The notes beneath the pieces are model-generated. The model had not been told where the DNA came from and ran no database searches. It worked only from the letters and a program-made list of their open reading frames with translations. From Natrinema pallidum DSM 3751 (GTDB lineage: Archaea; Halobacteriota; Halobacteria; Halobacteriales; Natrialbaceae), in contig NZ_AOII01000026.1 in assembly GCF_000337615.1 (NCBI RefSeq), forward strand, positions 61,779-110,930: a DNA stretch of 49,152 bases. The letters run 5' to 3'. The position numbers were made by a program, and so were the translations under genes. Position 1 is the stretch's first letter, and each line of letters begins with the position of its first letter. Below, one piece after another: positions 22,611 through 31,053 of the stretch.

Positions 22611-23039
22611 TCACAAGTTCTGTCGATTTCTAACGGTGCTTAGCACGCGCTGGGAGAACTCGAGTTGAGAGAGTTCGTCGCCGAGTCGGTCGAACCACTC
22701 GCGTTCGACGTACCACCAGCCGCGGACATCCCCGTCGGTCGTCAGCGACGTGACCTCGAGACGGCCCGGCGTCCACTCCCGCTCATCGCCGATCGTCAGG
22801 AGCGTCCGCAGGACGGCCCCGACTTCGTCGCTCGTAACGGCGGGCGCGTCGGAGACGGCCTCGTACTCGAGTTCGATCCCGGCTCCGTCTGCTCCGGGTG
22901 GTTCGTGCTCGTCCAGCCACCGAAAGGCGGTCAGATAGAGCCCGTGGCTCATCAGCCGATTCTCGAGCGTGACGGCCACGGGTCGTGCCCCCGCCGCGGA
23001 CTCGTCGCCGACGCCGGGATCGCTTCCCTGATCAGTCAT
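22611..23039 (-). CDS. Conserved haloarchaeal protein of unknown function (142 aa)
   Basis: A 142-residue acidic protein starting MTDQGSDPGVGDESAAGARP. The folded part includes VAVTLENRLMSHGLYLTAFR, a helical segment, followed by VTSDEVGAVLRTLLTIGDER and then beta strands (LEVTSLTTDGDVRGWWYVER). It lies in the same direction as tpiA, 78 bases downstream of it, and such a gene next to tpiA is usual in haloarchaea. I do not know its function. Its stop codon at 22611 is only 20 bases from the boundary of the IS6 remnant (22590), so the extreme C-terminus could have been altered by that insertion. Confidence 0.6.
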   Translation of the reverse strand: MTDQGSDPGVGDESAAGARPVAVTLENRLMSHGLYLTAFRWLDEHEPPGADGAGIELEYEAVSDAPAVTSDEVGAVLRTLLTIGDEREWTPGRLEVTSLTTDGDVRGWWYVEREWFDRLGDELSQLEFSQRVLSTVRNRQNL

Positions 23040-23117
23040 ACGCACCCTTCGGCGGGGATCGAGAAAAGTCGGTCGACGGGCCGCGTCTTCGAGACGCGGT
23101 CGGCGTCGGTGCCTGCT

Positions 23118-23762
23118 TCAGAGCGGTTCGACGAGGTCCTCGAGCGCGGAGTGCGGATCGTCGGCCTTCGCGACCCCGCTGGCGAGCAGGACGCCTTCGG
23201 CACCCAGGTCGCCCGCCGCGACGACGTCGTCGCCCGTACTGATGCCCGCACCACAGAGGACCGATACCGTGGAGTCGACGTTCGCCGCCGCCTCGACAGC
23301 GTCCTCGACGACGTCGGGATCTGCCTGACTGACCGGCGTCCCGGTACCGATGAGCGCGGGCGGTTCGACGGCGACGGCGTCCGGTCCCAGCGCGGCGGCC
23401 GCGCCGATCTGGGCCGGGTTGTTCGCACAGACGACCGTCTCGAGGTCCGCCCGCTCGGCGGCGCGGACGGCACCGTCGATGTCGGCCAGCTTCAGCCGCC
23501 GCTCGGAGTGATTGATCAGCGTGCCGACCGCGCCGGCGTCGGCGACGCTCTCGGCGAGCGTGTGACCGGTGTTGCTTCCGTGTTCGATCGCGTCGACGTG
23601 CTGCGCCCACGTCTCCACGCCCGTTTCGGCGACGCGCTCGATGTGGGCCGCCTGCGGTGCGACGGCTAGACGAGCGTCAGTTGCATCGTTGACGTCGCGA
23701 ACGGCCTCCGCGACGTCGACCGGGTCACACGGATACGTCTTCAGATTAACGAGGACGAACAT
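23118..23762 (-). CDS. tpiA: Triosephosphate isomerase, archaeal type
   Basis: A 214-residue TIM-barrel enzyme that interconverts dihydroxyacetone phosphate and glyceraldehyde 3-phosphate. The short archaeal form is evident. Active-site residues are visible: Asn6 and Lys8 in VNLKTY, His85 in LINHSERR, Glu133 in [15 protein letters not shown], and the phosphate-binding GAGIS and [10 protein letters not shown] loops near the C-terminus. A TATA-like AACTATTT on the minus strand stands about 28 bases before the ATG at 23762, so it has its own promoter despite lying behind aMBF1. Confidence 0.95.
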   Translation of the reverse strand: MFVLVNLKTYPCDPVDVAEAVRDVNDATDARLAVAPQAAHIERVAETGVETWAQHVDAIEHGSNTGHTLAESVADAGAVGTLINHSERRLKLADIDGAVRAAERADLETVVCANNPAQIGAAAALGPDAVAVEPPALIGTGTPVSQADPDVVEDAVEAAANVDSTVSVLCGAGISTGDDVVAAGDLGAEGVLLASGVAKADDPHSALEDLVEPL

Positions 23763-23838
23763 ATCGGCAACCGCACCCGCCCGAAAGAAATAGTTTGCGA
23801 GTCGGCGGCGGTATCGAGGACGGAGACGGCCGTCGCAG

Positions 23839-24384
23839 TCAGTCCTTGCGTTTGACGACGTCGCCCAGGGTGTAACTCCCCGTCGAGGAGCCGCCGGACC
23901 ACTCCGAGTCCTCGCCGGAACTCCCCTGTGCGCTCAGGCTGATCTCGAGGAAGTCCTCGAGTTCGGTCTGTACCTCGTCGCTCGGCAGCGTATCACCGCG
24001 CTCGATCTTGCGGATCAGGCTGGCCTTCTCGTTGAGTTCGTTCGCGAGATCGGACTGGCTGAGCCCCGCGTCCTCGCGTGCGTTGCGGACGCGGTCGTCG
24101 TAATCGGTCGCGAGTTCGTCCATGTCGTCGAACATGTCCGAGCGGCGCTGGCTCGAGCCGCCCGAACTGGAGGAACTCCGACTCGAGCCACTCGACTGGC
24201 CGCCCCCGCTCGACGAGGACGAACTCGACCCGGTCGAGTACTTCGTCGAGCCGCTCGAACTCGACGTGTCTTTGACTTCAGTGCCGAAGTCCGTGCAGTT
24301 CGAACACACGTCTAGCTTCGCGCCCTCGACTTTGATGGTGTTCGGGGACGACGTCTCGGCCCCACACATCTCGCACTGAACCAT
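23839..24384 (-). CDS. Archaeal multiprotein bridging factor 1 (aMBF1)
   Basis: A 181-residue protein with an N-terminal zinc ribbon (Cys4, Cys7, Cys27, Cys30), a serine/glycine-rich linker of about 40 residues (40-80) and a Cro/cI-type helix-turn-helix at about 95-150 ([20 protein letters not shown] then [14 protein letters not shown]). aMBF1 is associated with transcription and with the small ribosomal subunit in archaea. The serine-rich linker is longer than in many homologues. A TTTATCC box about 28 bases upstream marks its own promoter. Confidence 0.92.
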   Translation of the reverse strand: MVQCEMCGAETSSPNTIKVEGAKLDVCSNCTDFGTEVKDTSSSSGSTKYSTGSSSSSSSGGGQSSGSSRSSSSSGGSSQRRSDMFDDMDELATDYDDRVRNAREDAGLSQSDLANELNEKASLIRKIERGDTLPSDEVQTELEDFLEISLSAQGSSGEDSEWSGGSSTGSYTLGDVVKRKD

Positions 24385-24469
24385 GTCGGACTCTATATCG
24401 CGGTGAGGGATAAAGCATGCGGCGCGGCTCCACGCTGTCGAATCACCCGGAGGCCGGGTCGAAACGGGC

Positions 24470-25084
24470 CTACTCGAGGGCGATCCAGGAGTAATAAAAG
24501 CGCTGGAGCGCCGTCAGGTGGCCGACGACCGCGAGGAAGACAAGCAGCCAGCCGACCAGCGAGAACCCGGCGAGCGTCGCGTCCGCCAGCGGGTACGCGA
24601 GGAAGCCGGCGAGACCGATGATCGCCAACCTGTCCGCTCGACCGACGAGGCCGCCGTAGACCCGATCGAGACCGACCGCCTGGGCTTGCGTGCCCAGATA
24701 CGAGGTCATCACGACGCCGGTCACGGCCGCGAAGCCAAGCAGGTAGTCCTCGATGCCCGCGGCCAGCCCGGCGATGACGACGATATCCGCGTATCGGTCG
24801 AGGACGTGATCCAGCAGGTCGCCGCCGGCCGAGGCGACCTCCTGCTCGCGCGCGAGCGCGCCGTCGACGATATCCAGCCAGCCGTTCAGGAAGACCAGTA
24901 CCGCCGCCACGGCGTACCAGATCGGCTCCTCGAGTCCGCCGAGGGCGAACGCGCCGGCCGCCAGGATCGCCATCCCGAACGCGACGACGCTCACCCCGTT
25001 GGGCGTCATGCCGACGCGATCGAACCCCCTGACGAACGGGTCGAGGAACCGCGAGACGTACGGGCGGAACCTATCGAGGGTCAT
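24470..25084 (-). CDS. CDP-alcohol phosphatidyltransferase family membrane enzyme
   Basis: A 204-residue integral membrane enzyme of phospholipid synthesis. The catalytic motif D-x2-DG-x2-AR-x8-G-x3-D-x3-D is complete: Asp71, Asp74, Gly75, Arg79, Gly88, Asp92, Asp96 (in DIVDGALARE and GDLLDHVLDR). Six membrane helices are apparent. In archaea members make archaetidylinositol phosphate, archaetidylserine or archaetidylglycerol phosphate; the sequence alone does not decide. Its ATG (25084) overlaps the stop of the AK6 gene by four bases, so it is translationally coupled to it. Confidence 0.88.
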   Translation of the reverse strand: MTLDRFRPYVSRFLDPFVRGFDRVGMTPNGVSVVAFGMAILAAGAFALGGLEEPIWYAVAAVLVFLNGWLDIVDGALAREQEVASAGGDLLDHVLDRYADIVVIAGLAAGIEDYLLGFAAVTGVVMTSYLGTQAQAVGLDRVYGGLVGRADRLAIIGLAGFLAYPLADATLAGFSLVGWLLVFLAVVGHLTALQRFYYSWIALE

Positions 25085-25635
25085 GTCAGATACTCCATAT
25101 AGTCGACCTCGCCGGCGCTCGGGTCGCGCTCGCCCGTCGCGACCGCCGTCAGTTCGTCCGCGACCGCTGCGGGAGCGCGGTCGGTCGTGTCGATCTCGTA
25201 GACGGACTCGAGGCCGTGTTCCTCGACGGCTGCCGAGAGGATCACGTCGAGCGCCTCGCTCTCGGCGTTTTCGGCCGCCTTCGCCTCGGTTTCACCGCGC
25301 TCGAGCAAGCGTTGCTCGAGCGTCTCGGGGTGACACCGGAGGACGACGATCCGGTCGGCATCGAAGTGGTGGGCGAGGTGGGATTCGATCACGATCCCGT
25401 CACGCCCTTCGAGCCACTCGGTCAGTGCGTCGAGATCCGCGATCTTGCTCTCGCGGTCGGCATCGACCTCGGTGTAGAGTCCCTCGTCCTCGAGCACCCG
25501 GTTGAGGTGGATCACCTCGAGTTCGGGTGGCGACTCGTCGCCGGCATCCGTCCCCGCAGCGGCCAGCCGGGACTCGAGCAGTTCCGTCGCGGTCGTCTTC
25601 CCGGTACCCGGCGTCCCGGTGACGGCGATCCTCAT
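25081..25635 (-). CDS. Adenylate kinase-like NTPase (AK6/Fap7 family)
   Basis: A 184-residue P-loop protein. Walker A is GTPGTGKTT (7-15); IVIESHLAHHF and VVLRCHPETLEQRL are the NMP and LID-side features of the AK6/Fap7/hCINAP family. Eukaryotic Fap7 is needed for final maturation of small-subunit rRNA and the archaeal protein binds ribosomal protein S11, so a role in ribosome assembly is inferred in addition to adenylate kinase activity. It lies between hisC and the CDP-alcohol transferase with four-base overlaps on both sides. Confidence 0.88.
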   Translation of the reverse strand: MRIAVTGTPGTGKTTATELLESRLAAAGTDAGDESPPELEVIHLNRVLEDEGLYTEVDADRESKIADLDALTEWLEGRDGIVIESHLAHHFDADRIVVLRCHPETLEQRLLERGETEAKAAENAESEALDVILSAAVEEHGLESVYEIDTTDRAPAAVADELTAVATGERDPSAGEVDYMEYLT

Positions 25636-26786
25636 GGATCGGCCACCTCCGCATCCGGGTTCTCGGGCTCGCCCGCCGACTCCGGCTCGACGTCGAGGTC
25701 GTCGAGCACGTCGTTGAGCGTCTCGACGGCCCGCTCCGTTTCGTCCTCGGTTCCGCAGGTGATACGGACACAGCCCGGCAGCCCGAAACTCGAGCAGTCA
25801 CGAACGATGACGCCGCGTTCCTGCATTTCGGCGGCGACGGCCGAGGCATCGCCGACGTCGACGAGGACGAAGTTGCCCTGGCTCTCCCAGACGTGTGCGT
25901 CGATGTGGTCGCGCATGTATGCGCGGGATTCGCGGGTGGTTTCGACGGACCGGACGACGTGTTCCTCGTCGTCGATGGCCGCAAGCCCGGCCCGGCAGGC
26001 GAGTTCGCTCGCCGCGAAGGGCGTGTTCACGCGGGCGTAGGCGTCGGCCCACTCGTCGGGCACGACGGCGTAGCCCAGCCGAACGCCGGCCAATCCGTAG
26101 GCTTTCGAGAACGTCCGGAGGACCGCGACATCGTCGCGGGCCTCGAACTCGTCCCAGCCGTCCAGCAGCGCGATGGCACTTTCGCCGTCGGCGAACTCGC
26201 CGTAGGCCTCGTCGACTGCGATCAGGGTTTCCTCGTCGGTCTCGTCGGCGAGACGTTCGATTTCCGCGAGGGGCATCGTCGAGCCCGTCGGGTTGTGCGG
26301 GCTCGTGACCCAGATCACGCGCTCGCCGTCGTAGGCCTCGAGGACCGCGTCGGCCTCCTGCGTGAAGTCGTCGGCCTTCGAGAGTTCGTACTCCCGAACG
26401 TCGCCGTGGTGAAAGCGGGAACTCATTCCGTAGTAGGCGAAGCCGGGCGTGGGAACGAGGACGGCGTCGTCCGGGTCCAGCGTCGTCCGGTGGAGGTAGT
26501 CTATGGCCCCGTCGCCGCCGTTTGCCAGCCAGACCTGGTCGTCGGTGACGTTCCAGCGGCCGGCGACGGCGGTCGTGAGATCGGCGTGGGCGGCTTTGGG
26601 GTACGAACTCACGCTCGAGGCCGTCTCCCGGATGGCGACGGCCGCGGCCGGCGAGGGTCCGTGCGGGTTCTCGTTCGAGGCGAGTTTGATGAACTCGGAG
26701 GGGTCCCGGTCGAGTTCGCGGGCGACCTCCTCGATGCCTCGACCCGCCTCGTAAGCGACGTGATCGGACAGGTCGCGCGGTTGCAT
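25632..26786 (-). CDS. hisC: Histidinol-phosphate aminotransferase
   Basis: A 384-residue class-I/II PLP aminotransferase. KLASNENPHGPSPAA (about 34-48) is the HisC-type start, the PLP Asp region is VDEAYGEF (191-198), and the Schiff-base lysine is Lys228 in RTFSKAYGLAGVRLGYA, with the C-terminal Arg in GCVRITCGT. It converts imidazole acetol phosphate to histidinol phosphate. The ATG at 26786 (MQPRDLSDHVAYEAGRG) is preferred; the extra 25 residues of the longer frame are not conserved in character and run through the promoter (TTAAG about 32 bases upstream). It is the first gene of a tightly overlapping three-gene unit. Confidence 0.93.
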   Translation of the reverse strand: MQPRDLSDHVAYEAGRGIEEVARELDRDPSEFIKLASNENPHGPSPAAAVAIRETASSVSSYPKAAHADLTTAVAGRWNVTDDQVWLANGGDGAIDYLHRTTLDPDDAVLVPTPGFAYYGMSSRFHHGDVREYELSKADDFTQEADAVLEAYDGERVIWVTSPHNPTGSTMPLAEIERLADETDEETLIAVDEAYGEFADGESAIALLDGWDEFEARDDVAVLRTFSKAYGLAGVRLGYAVVPDEWADAYARVNTPFAASELACRAGLAAIDDEEHVVRSVETTRESRAYMRDHIDAHVWESQGNFVLVDVGDASAVAAEMQERGVIVRDCSSFGLPGCVRITCGTEDETERAVETLNDVLDDLDVEPESAGEPENPDAEVADP

Positions 26787-27014
26787 ACGGGAATCCTGTC
26801 GGTCGTGGGTCTTAAGGGTGCTTACCTGTCTTCGACGCGGGGGATCGTCGGTGATCGTCACGGTCCGGAACGCTCGGGTCCGAATCCCGCGGCCCCGCCG
26901 ACGACACGCCCGCTCGGCGATGGCTCAGTTCGGGAGTGCGCGGAGAGCGTGGAACTCACAGACAGGTGCGCCGCGAATACGTCAGCGAACGCTACATTCC
27001 GGCTGAGTCGTCGG

Positions 27015-27518
27015 TCACTCCGATTCGAACGCCCACGTCCCTTCCCGCGAGTGAATGGAGAGATCGTGATCCTCGAACGACGCGCTCGCCTGATCGTGGA
27101 CCTGAACCATGTTGAACTCCTCTCGAGACACCGAATCGTTATGACATCCCTCCCCGTCGTCGTCGTCCCGTCCGTCGATCCATTCCTCGCTACAAACGCC
27201 GACCGTGTAGACGATGGTGTCGTAGGTTCGATCGAAGTCGTCGTGTAAGTCGTCGGAAACGACCGGTTCTCGGGGCGTGTCGAAGCGGTCCTCCCACTCG
27301 GGGTCGAGATATCCCAGCTCCGGTTCGCCACCCGGCGGGGAACTCAGCTGGACGGACATGATGGGATCGTTTCCCCCGCCGTCAGCCGCAGCGTACCACC
27401 CCTCGATCGACTTCAGTTGCACGTATCCACTGACAGCACGGAGAGACGATAGACAGCCGGCTCCGAGACCGCCTGACACAGCACCGATAGTACTCAGAAA
27501 CGTTCGTCTGGAGGGCAT
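27015..27518 (-). CDS. Small Tat lipoprotein of unknown function
   Basis: A 167-residue exported protein. MPSRRTFLSTIGAVSGG is a twin-arginine signal and GAGC (Cys22) a lipobox. The mature part has strands with conserved-looking VQLKSIEGWYAA and PIMSVQLSSP, a middle region with two cysteines (VGVCSEEW and GEGCHND) that could form a disulfide, and a C-terminal HDLSIHSREGTWAFE. It resembles haloarchaeal surface lipoproteins without assigned function. The flanking intergenic regions are short and show nothing else. Confidence 0.6.
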   Translation of the reverse strand: MPSRRTFLSTIGAVSGGLGAGCLSSLRAVSGYVQLKSIEGWYAAADGGGNDPIMSVQLSSPPGGEPELGYLDPEWEDRFDTPREPVVSDDLHDDFDRTYDTIVYTVGVCSEEWIDGRDDDDGEGCHNDSVSREEFNMVQVHDQASASFEDHDLSIHSREGTWAFESE

Positions 27519-27646
27519 AGGTCACCGGTCCGCGTATGACAGCATAAAAATAACTAGTTCTTCTATATATCCGTCCCAGTTGGGTCGCCGTGACTCGTCG
27601 ACTCGGTCCGAGAACGAGGGCGATACGTCGATTCCACCCCGACTCG

Positions 27647-29380
27647 TCACGCCTGCAGGCGCTGTAAGCGCTCGAGCGAGTCCGCGCCCTCGGGGTCCTT
27701 GTCGTATCGCACGCCCTGAAACCGCGGGAACCGCAGCGCGTAGCCCGAGGAGTAGGTCGGCGAGGACTGGATCTCCTCGTAGCCGACCTCGAAGACGACT
27801 TCCGGCTCGAGGTCGACTTCCTGTCCGTTCTCGGCGGCAATGTGTGGCTCGAGCAGGTCGGTCAGTTCCGCGAGTTTCTCGTCGGTGATCCCGGTCGCGA
27901 CCTTGCCGACGGTCTCGAAATCGTCGCCCGTGCGCACGGCGAGTTCGAAGGTCCCGAGGAAGGTCGCCCGTCGGCCCTCGCCCCACTCGGCACCGGTGAC
28001 GACGCAGTCGATCGTTTCCACGTCCGGCTTGCGCTTGCGCCAGTGTTTCCCCCGTCGCCCCGGCGAATATGTCGACCCGGGGTCCTTGAGCATGATCCCC
28101 TCGTGGCCGGCCTCGAGCGCGTCGGCGTCGATCGACTCGATCTCGTCGGGGTCGTCGGTGGTCCAGAGCAGGGAGAGACCCTCGATGTCCTCGTCCGCGA
28201 CCGCGTCGCCCGCATCGCCATCGGTACCGGAATCGGCCAGCACCGACCGGAGCCCGTCGTGGCGGGTCGTCAGCGGGTCCTCGAGCAGGTCCTCGCCGCC
28301 GGCGTGCAGGCAGTCGAAGAAGACCGGGCGCACCGAGACGTCCTCGCGGGCCTTCGCGACGTCGTGTTTCCGGCGGAACCGCTTGAGGACTTCCTGGAAC
28401 GGCAGCGGCGAGCCGTCGTCGTCGACGGCGACGACCTCGCCGTCGAGGATTGCGGGGGCATCGAGGGTTTCCGCGGCGAACTCGACGACTTCGGGGAGGG
28501 CATCGGTGACGTCCTCCATGTTCCGCGAGAAGACGCGGGTCTCGACCGTCGAGCCATCGCCGTCGTCCATGCCCGCGGGGTCGTGGTGCAACTGGATCCG
28601 CGCCCCGTCGTACTTCCACTCGACCGCGGCCGTCCCCCACTCCTCGAGCGCGTCGGTCACGGTCCCGGCTTGGGCGAGCATCGCCTGAACGGGGCGGCCG
28701 ACCGCGAGGTCCATGGCGTCGAGCCCCACAACGCCCTCGTCTCGTGCGATTCGGGCGACCCGTCCGTAGTCGTTCGACACCTGTAGGGCGCGTTCGACGC
28801 GGTCCTCGGGGACCTCGAAGGCCGCGGCGATGGCGTCTCGGACCGTCCCCTCGCCGACGCCGATGCGCATCTCCGAGAGGACGAGCCGAGCGAGATAGCG
28901 CGCCTCCTCGCTCGAGGCGCGATTGAACAGGCCAAAGAGGAGGTCGACCTTCCGGTCGTGGCTGCCCGACCCCTCGGCGGCGGCCAGTTCCGCGAGGGTG
29001 TTGGCGACCTCACGGACGGTGAGATCGTCACCGGTGCCGCCGTCGCCGTCCGTGAACGCACCGAGGCCCTGCTGGCCGCCGAACTCGTAGCTGGCCGCCA
29101 CGTCGCCGATCTCGCCCATCTCGGCGAGTCGTTCTTCGATGTCGTCGCTGCTGACGTTTCGCCCCGCCGCGCGGGCGATCGCCTCGTAACACGCGCTCGG
29201 ACCGATATCGAGCGTCGTCGAATCCCAGGCGGGGAACACCCGCCCCTGAACGAACCGCGTGACGACCTCGATCTCTCCCTCGGCCGCCGCGAGCAGGTCC
29301 CTGACGTGGGCGACGATCTCGAGGTCTGCGGGTTCGGCATCGATCGTCGCGGCGCGGTCGGCGAACGTGGCGAACTCCAT
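27647..29380 (-). CDS. lig: ATP-dependent DNA ligase
   Basis: A 577-residue archaeal-type replicative DNA ligase. An N-terminal DNA-binding domain (to about 235) precedes the adenylation domain with the nucleotidyl-lysine Lys256 in EWKYDGARIQLHH, then motifs III (VFSRNMEDVTDALPEV), IIIa (RPVFFDCLHAGG), IV (EGIMLKDP) and V (KHWRKRKPD). The C-terminal OB domain ends with GYALRFPRFQGVRYDKDP. Length and order are normal. It seals nicks during lagging-strand replication and repair. The next gene is divergent, 103 bases away. Confidence 0.95.
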   Translation of the reverse strand: MEFATFADRAATIDAEPADLEIVAHVRDLLAAAEGEIEVVTRFVQGRVFPAWDSTTLDIGPSACYEAIARAAGRNVSSDDIEERLAEMGEIGDVAASYEFGGQQGLGAFTDGDGGTGDDLTVREVANTLAELAAAEGSGSHDRKVDLLFGLFNRASSEEARYLARLVLSEMRIGVGEGTVRDAIAAAFEVPEDRVERALQVSNDYGRVARIARDEGVVGLDAMDLAVGRPVQAMLAQAGTVTDALEEWGTAAVEWKYDGARIQLHHDPAGMDDGDGSTVETRVFSRNMEDVTDALPEVVEFAAETLDAPAILDGEVVAVDDDGSPLPFQEVLKRFRRKHDVAKAREDVSVRPVFFDCLHAGGEDLLEDPLTTRHDGLRSVLADSGTDGDAGDAVADEDIEGLSLLWTTDDPDEIESIDADALEAGHEGIMLKDPGSTYSPGRRGKHWRKRKPDVETIDCVVTGAEWGEGRRATFLGTFELAVRTGDDFETVGKVATGITDEKLAELTDLLEPHIAAENGQEVDLEPEVVFEVGYEEIQSSPTYSSGYALRFPRFQGVRYDKDPEGADSLERLQRLQA

Positions 29381-29483
29381 CGGGGACGTGTATCGCCGCC
29401 GGGAGTAAAACGGTTCTGAGACGGACCGCTACCGTCCCCTCGAGAGACGTGCTTTAAAGACAATCGGCCACACACTCGGTGGT

Positions 29484-31037
29484 ATGCCAGAGGAGGAACT
29501 CGCCGCACGGGTCGCGGACGTGCTGGCGGTCGACGCCGCCGACTTCCGGGAGCGGGCCCAGGCGGACGCGGCGGTCATCAAAGACGCCGTCGAGGAGGGG
29601 GTCTTCGACAATCCGCAGGCGATCGTCGGCCTCGAGTACGAGTTCTACGCGGTCAAGGCCGACGACTGTGCGCTGCGGCGGGTCCCGCGTCGACTGCTCG
29701 AGTTGATCGGTTTCGAGAAGGAACTGGGCCTGCACAACGCGGAGATGACGACCAGCCCGCAGCCGCTGAACGCCCCCGGACTGGCCGCCCAGGAGTCGGA
29801 GGTCAAAGCCCGGTTACAGACGGCACTGGACGTGACGAAGTCCGAGCGAATGCGGTTAGTCAGCGACGCGCTCTGGACGCTCCCCCCTGAAGGCGAGGCG
29901 GCGGGGACCTACCTCACCGACAGCGTCGAGCGGACGGCGACCGCTCCGGACGGGACCGAACGGGCGATCCGCATCGCGACGAACATGAGCGACTCCGCGC
30001 GGTATCACGCGATGGCCAACACCGAGCAGGCCGACGCCGCGGGAATGCGCATCGAGGCCCCGAACGTCTCCGTGCAGGGCGATACCGTCATGCCCGAGAG
30101 CCTCATTACGTCGATTCAGCCCCACTATCAGGTCGCTCACGCCCCCGATCTCCCCGAGTACTTCAATTACGCGCTCCGGGTCGCCGGCCCGCTGCTCGCG
30201 CTCGGGGTCAACTCCCCGTTTTTCCCCGTCGACCTCTACGACGACGACGCCACCGCTGACGACATCCTCCGGGACGCCTGGATGGAACACCGGATCAGCA
30301 TCTTCGAGACCGTCCTCAACGATCCCACAACGGGAGACGGCAAGGTCCGCTTCCCACACGACCTGGAGACGGTCGACGAAGCGATCGACCGGGTCGCCGA
30401 TGACGACACTATCGTCCCGATGCCGATCGAGCCCGGCGAGCGCTTCGACGATCAGTTCCCCCACTTCAGCCGCAAACACGGCACGTATTGGCGGTGGGTC
30501 CGACCGGTCTTCGGCGGCCCGACCAGATCGGCTGCGAACGCCCGCATCGAGTTCCGGCCGATTCCTGCCCAGCCCACGGTTCGCGATTCGATCGCCTTCC
30601 TCGCCGCCTTCGCCGGCCTGATGGAGAGTCTGACCCGACTCGAGCACCCCGTCATCGAACTCGACTGGCAGCTCGCTCGCGGAAACTTCTACGCCGCGAT
30701 GGTCGACGGTCTCGAGGCCGACCTGACCTGGATCACCAACGACGGCAAGCAGACGGCCGATCGCCTCGCGCTCTACGAGGACCTGCTGGCTCACGCCGAG
30801 GACGGGCTGACCAACCGCGGTCTGAGCGAGGAAGACGCCGCGAAGTATCTCTACCCGCTCCGGCGGCGCGTCCGGCAGGCAGTCACGCCAGCCGGCTGGA
30901 AGCGCGAGCAGGTTCGGTCCGCTCTCGATGACGGAGCAGACTTCGACGAGGCGATCGCAACGATGCAACGCGCATACGTCAGCCGGCAGTCGGAGACGCT
31001 GCTCGAGGGGAGCTTCGCGGACTGGATCGGCGAGTAG
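29484..31037 (+). CDS. Glutamate-cysteine ligase-like carboxylate-amine ligase
   Basis: A 517-residue protein of a haloarchaeal group resembling glutamate-cysteine ligases. The early GLEYEFYAVKADDCALRR with its conserved Glu and the following LGLHNAEMTTSPQPLNAPG fit the metal/substrate site of the glutamine-synthetase-like fold; MRIEAPNVSVQGDTVMPESL, a central SIQPHYQVAHAPDLPEYFNY and NARIEFRPIPAQPT are further conserved-looking core strands. Haloarchaea use gamma-glutamylcysteine as their main thiol, but a separate GshA is known, so this longer protein may have another amine substrate. A CTTTAAAG box (29451-29458) stands 26-33 bases before the ATG. Confidence 0.6.
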   Translation: MPEEELAARVADVLAVDAADFRERAQADAAVIKDAVEEGVFDNPQAIVGLEYEFYAVKADDCALRRVPRRLLELIGFEKELGLHNAEMTTSPQPLNAPGLAAQESEVKARLQTALDVTKSERMRLVSDALWTLPPEGEAAGTYLTDSVERTATAPDGTERAIRIATNMSDSARYHAMANTEQADAAGMRIEAPNVSVQGDTVMPESLITSIQPHYQVAHAPDLPEYFNYALRVAGPLLALGVNSPFFPVDLYDDDATADDILRDAWMEHRISIFETVLNDPTTGDGKVRFPHDLETVDEAIDRVADDDTIVPMPIEPGERFDDQFPHFSRKHGTYWRWVRPVFGGPTRSAANARIEFRPIPAQPTVRDSIAFLAAFAGLMESLTRLEHPVIELDWQLARGNFYAAMVDGLEADLTWITNDGKQTADRLALYEDLLAHAEDGLTNRGLSEEDAAKYLYPLRRRVRQAVTPAGWKREQVRSALDDGADFDEAIATMQRAYVSRQSETLLEGSFADWIGE

Positions 31038-31053
31038 CGGCTCGAAAAAAGAG

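Noticed and set aside
26787-26861. N-terminal extension of hisC
   Set aside because: It runs through the probable promoter and has no conserved character; MQPRDLSDH is the usual-looking start.
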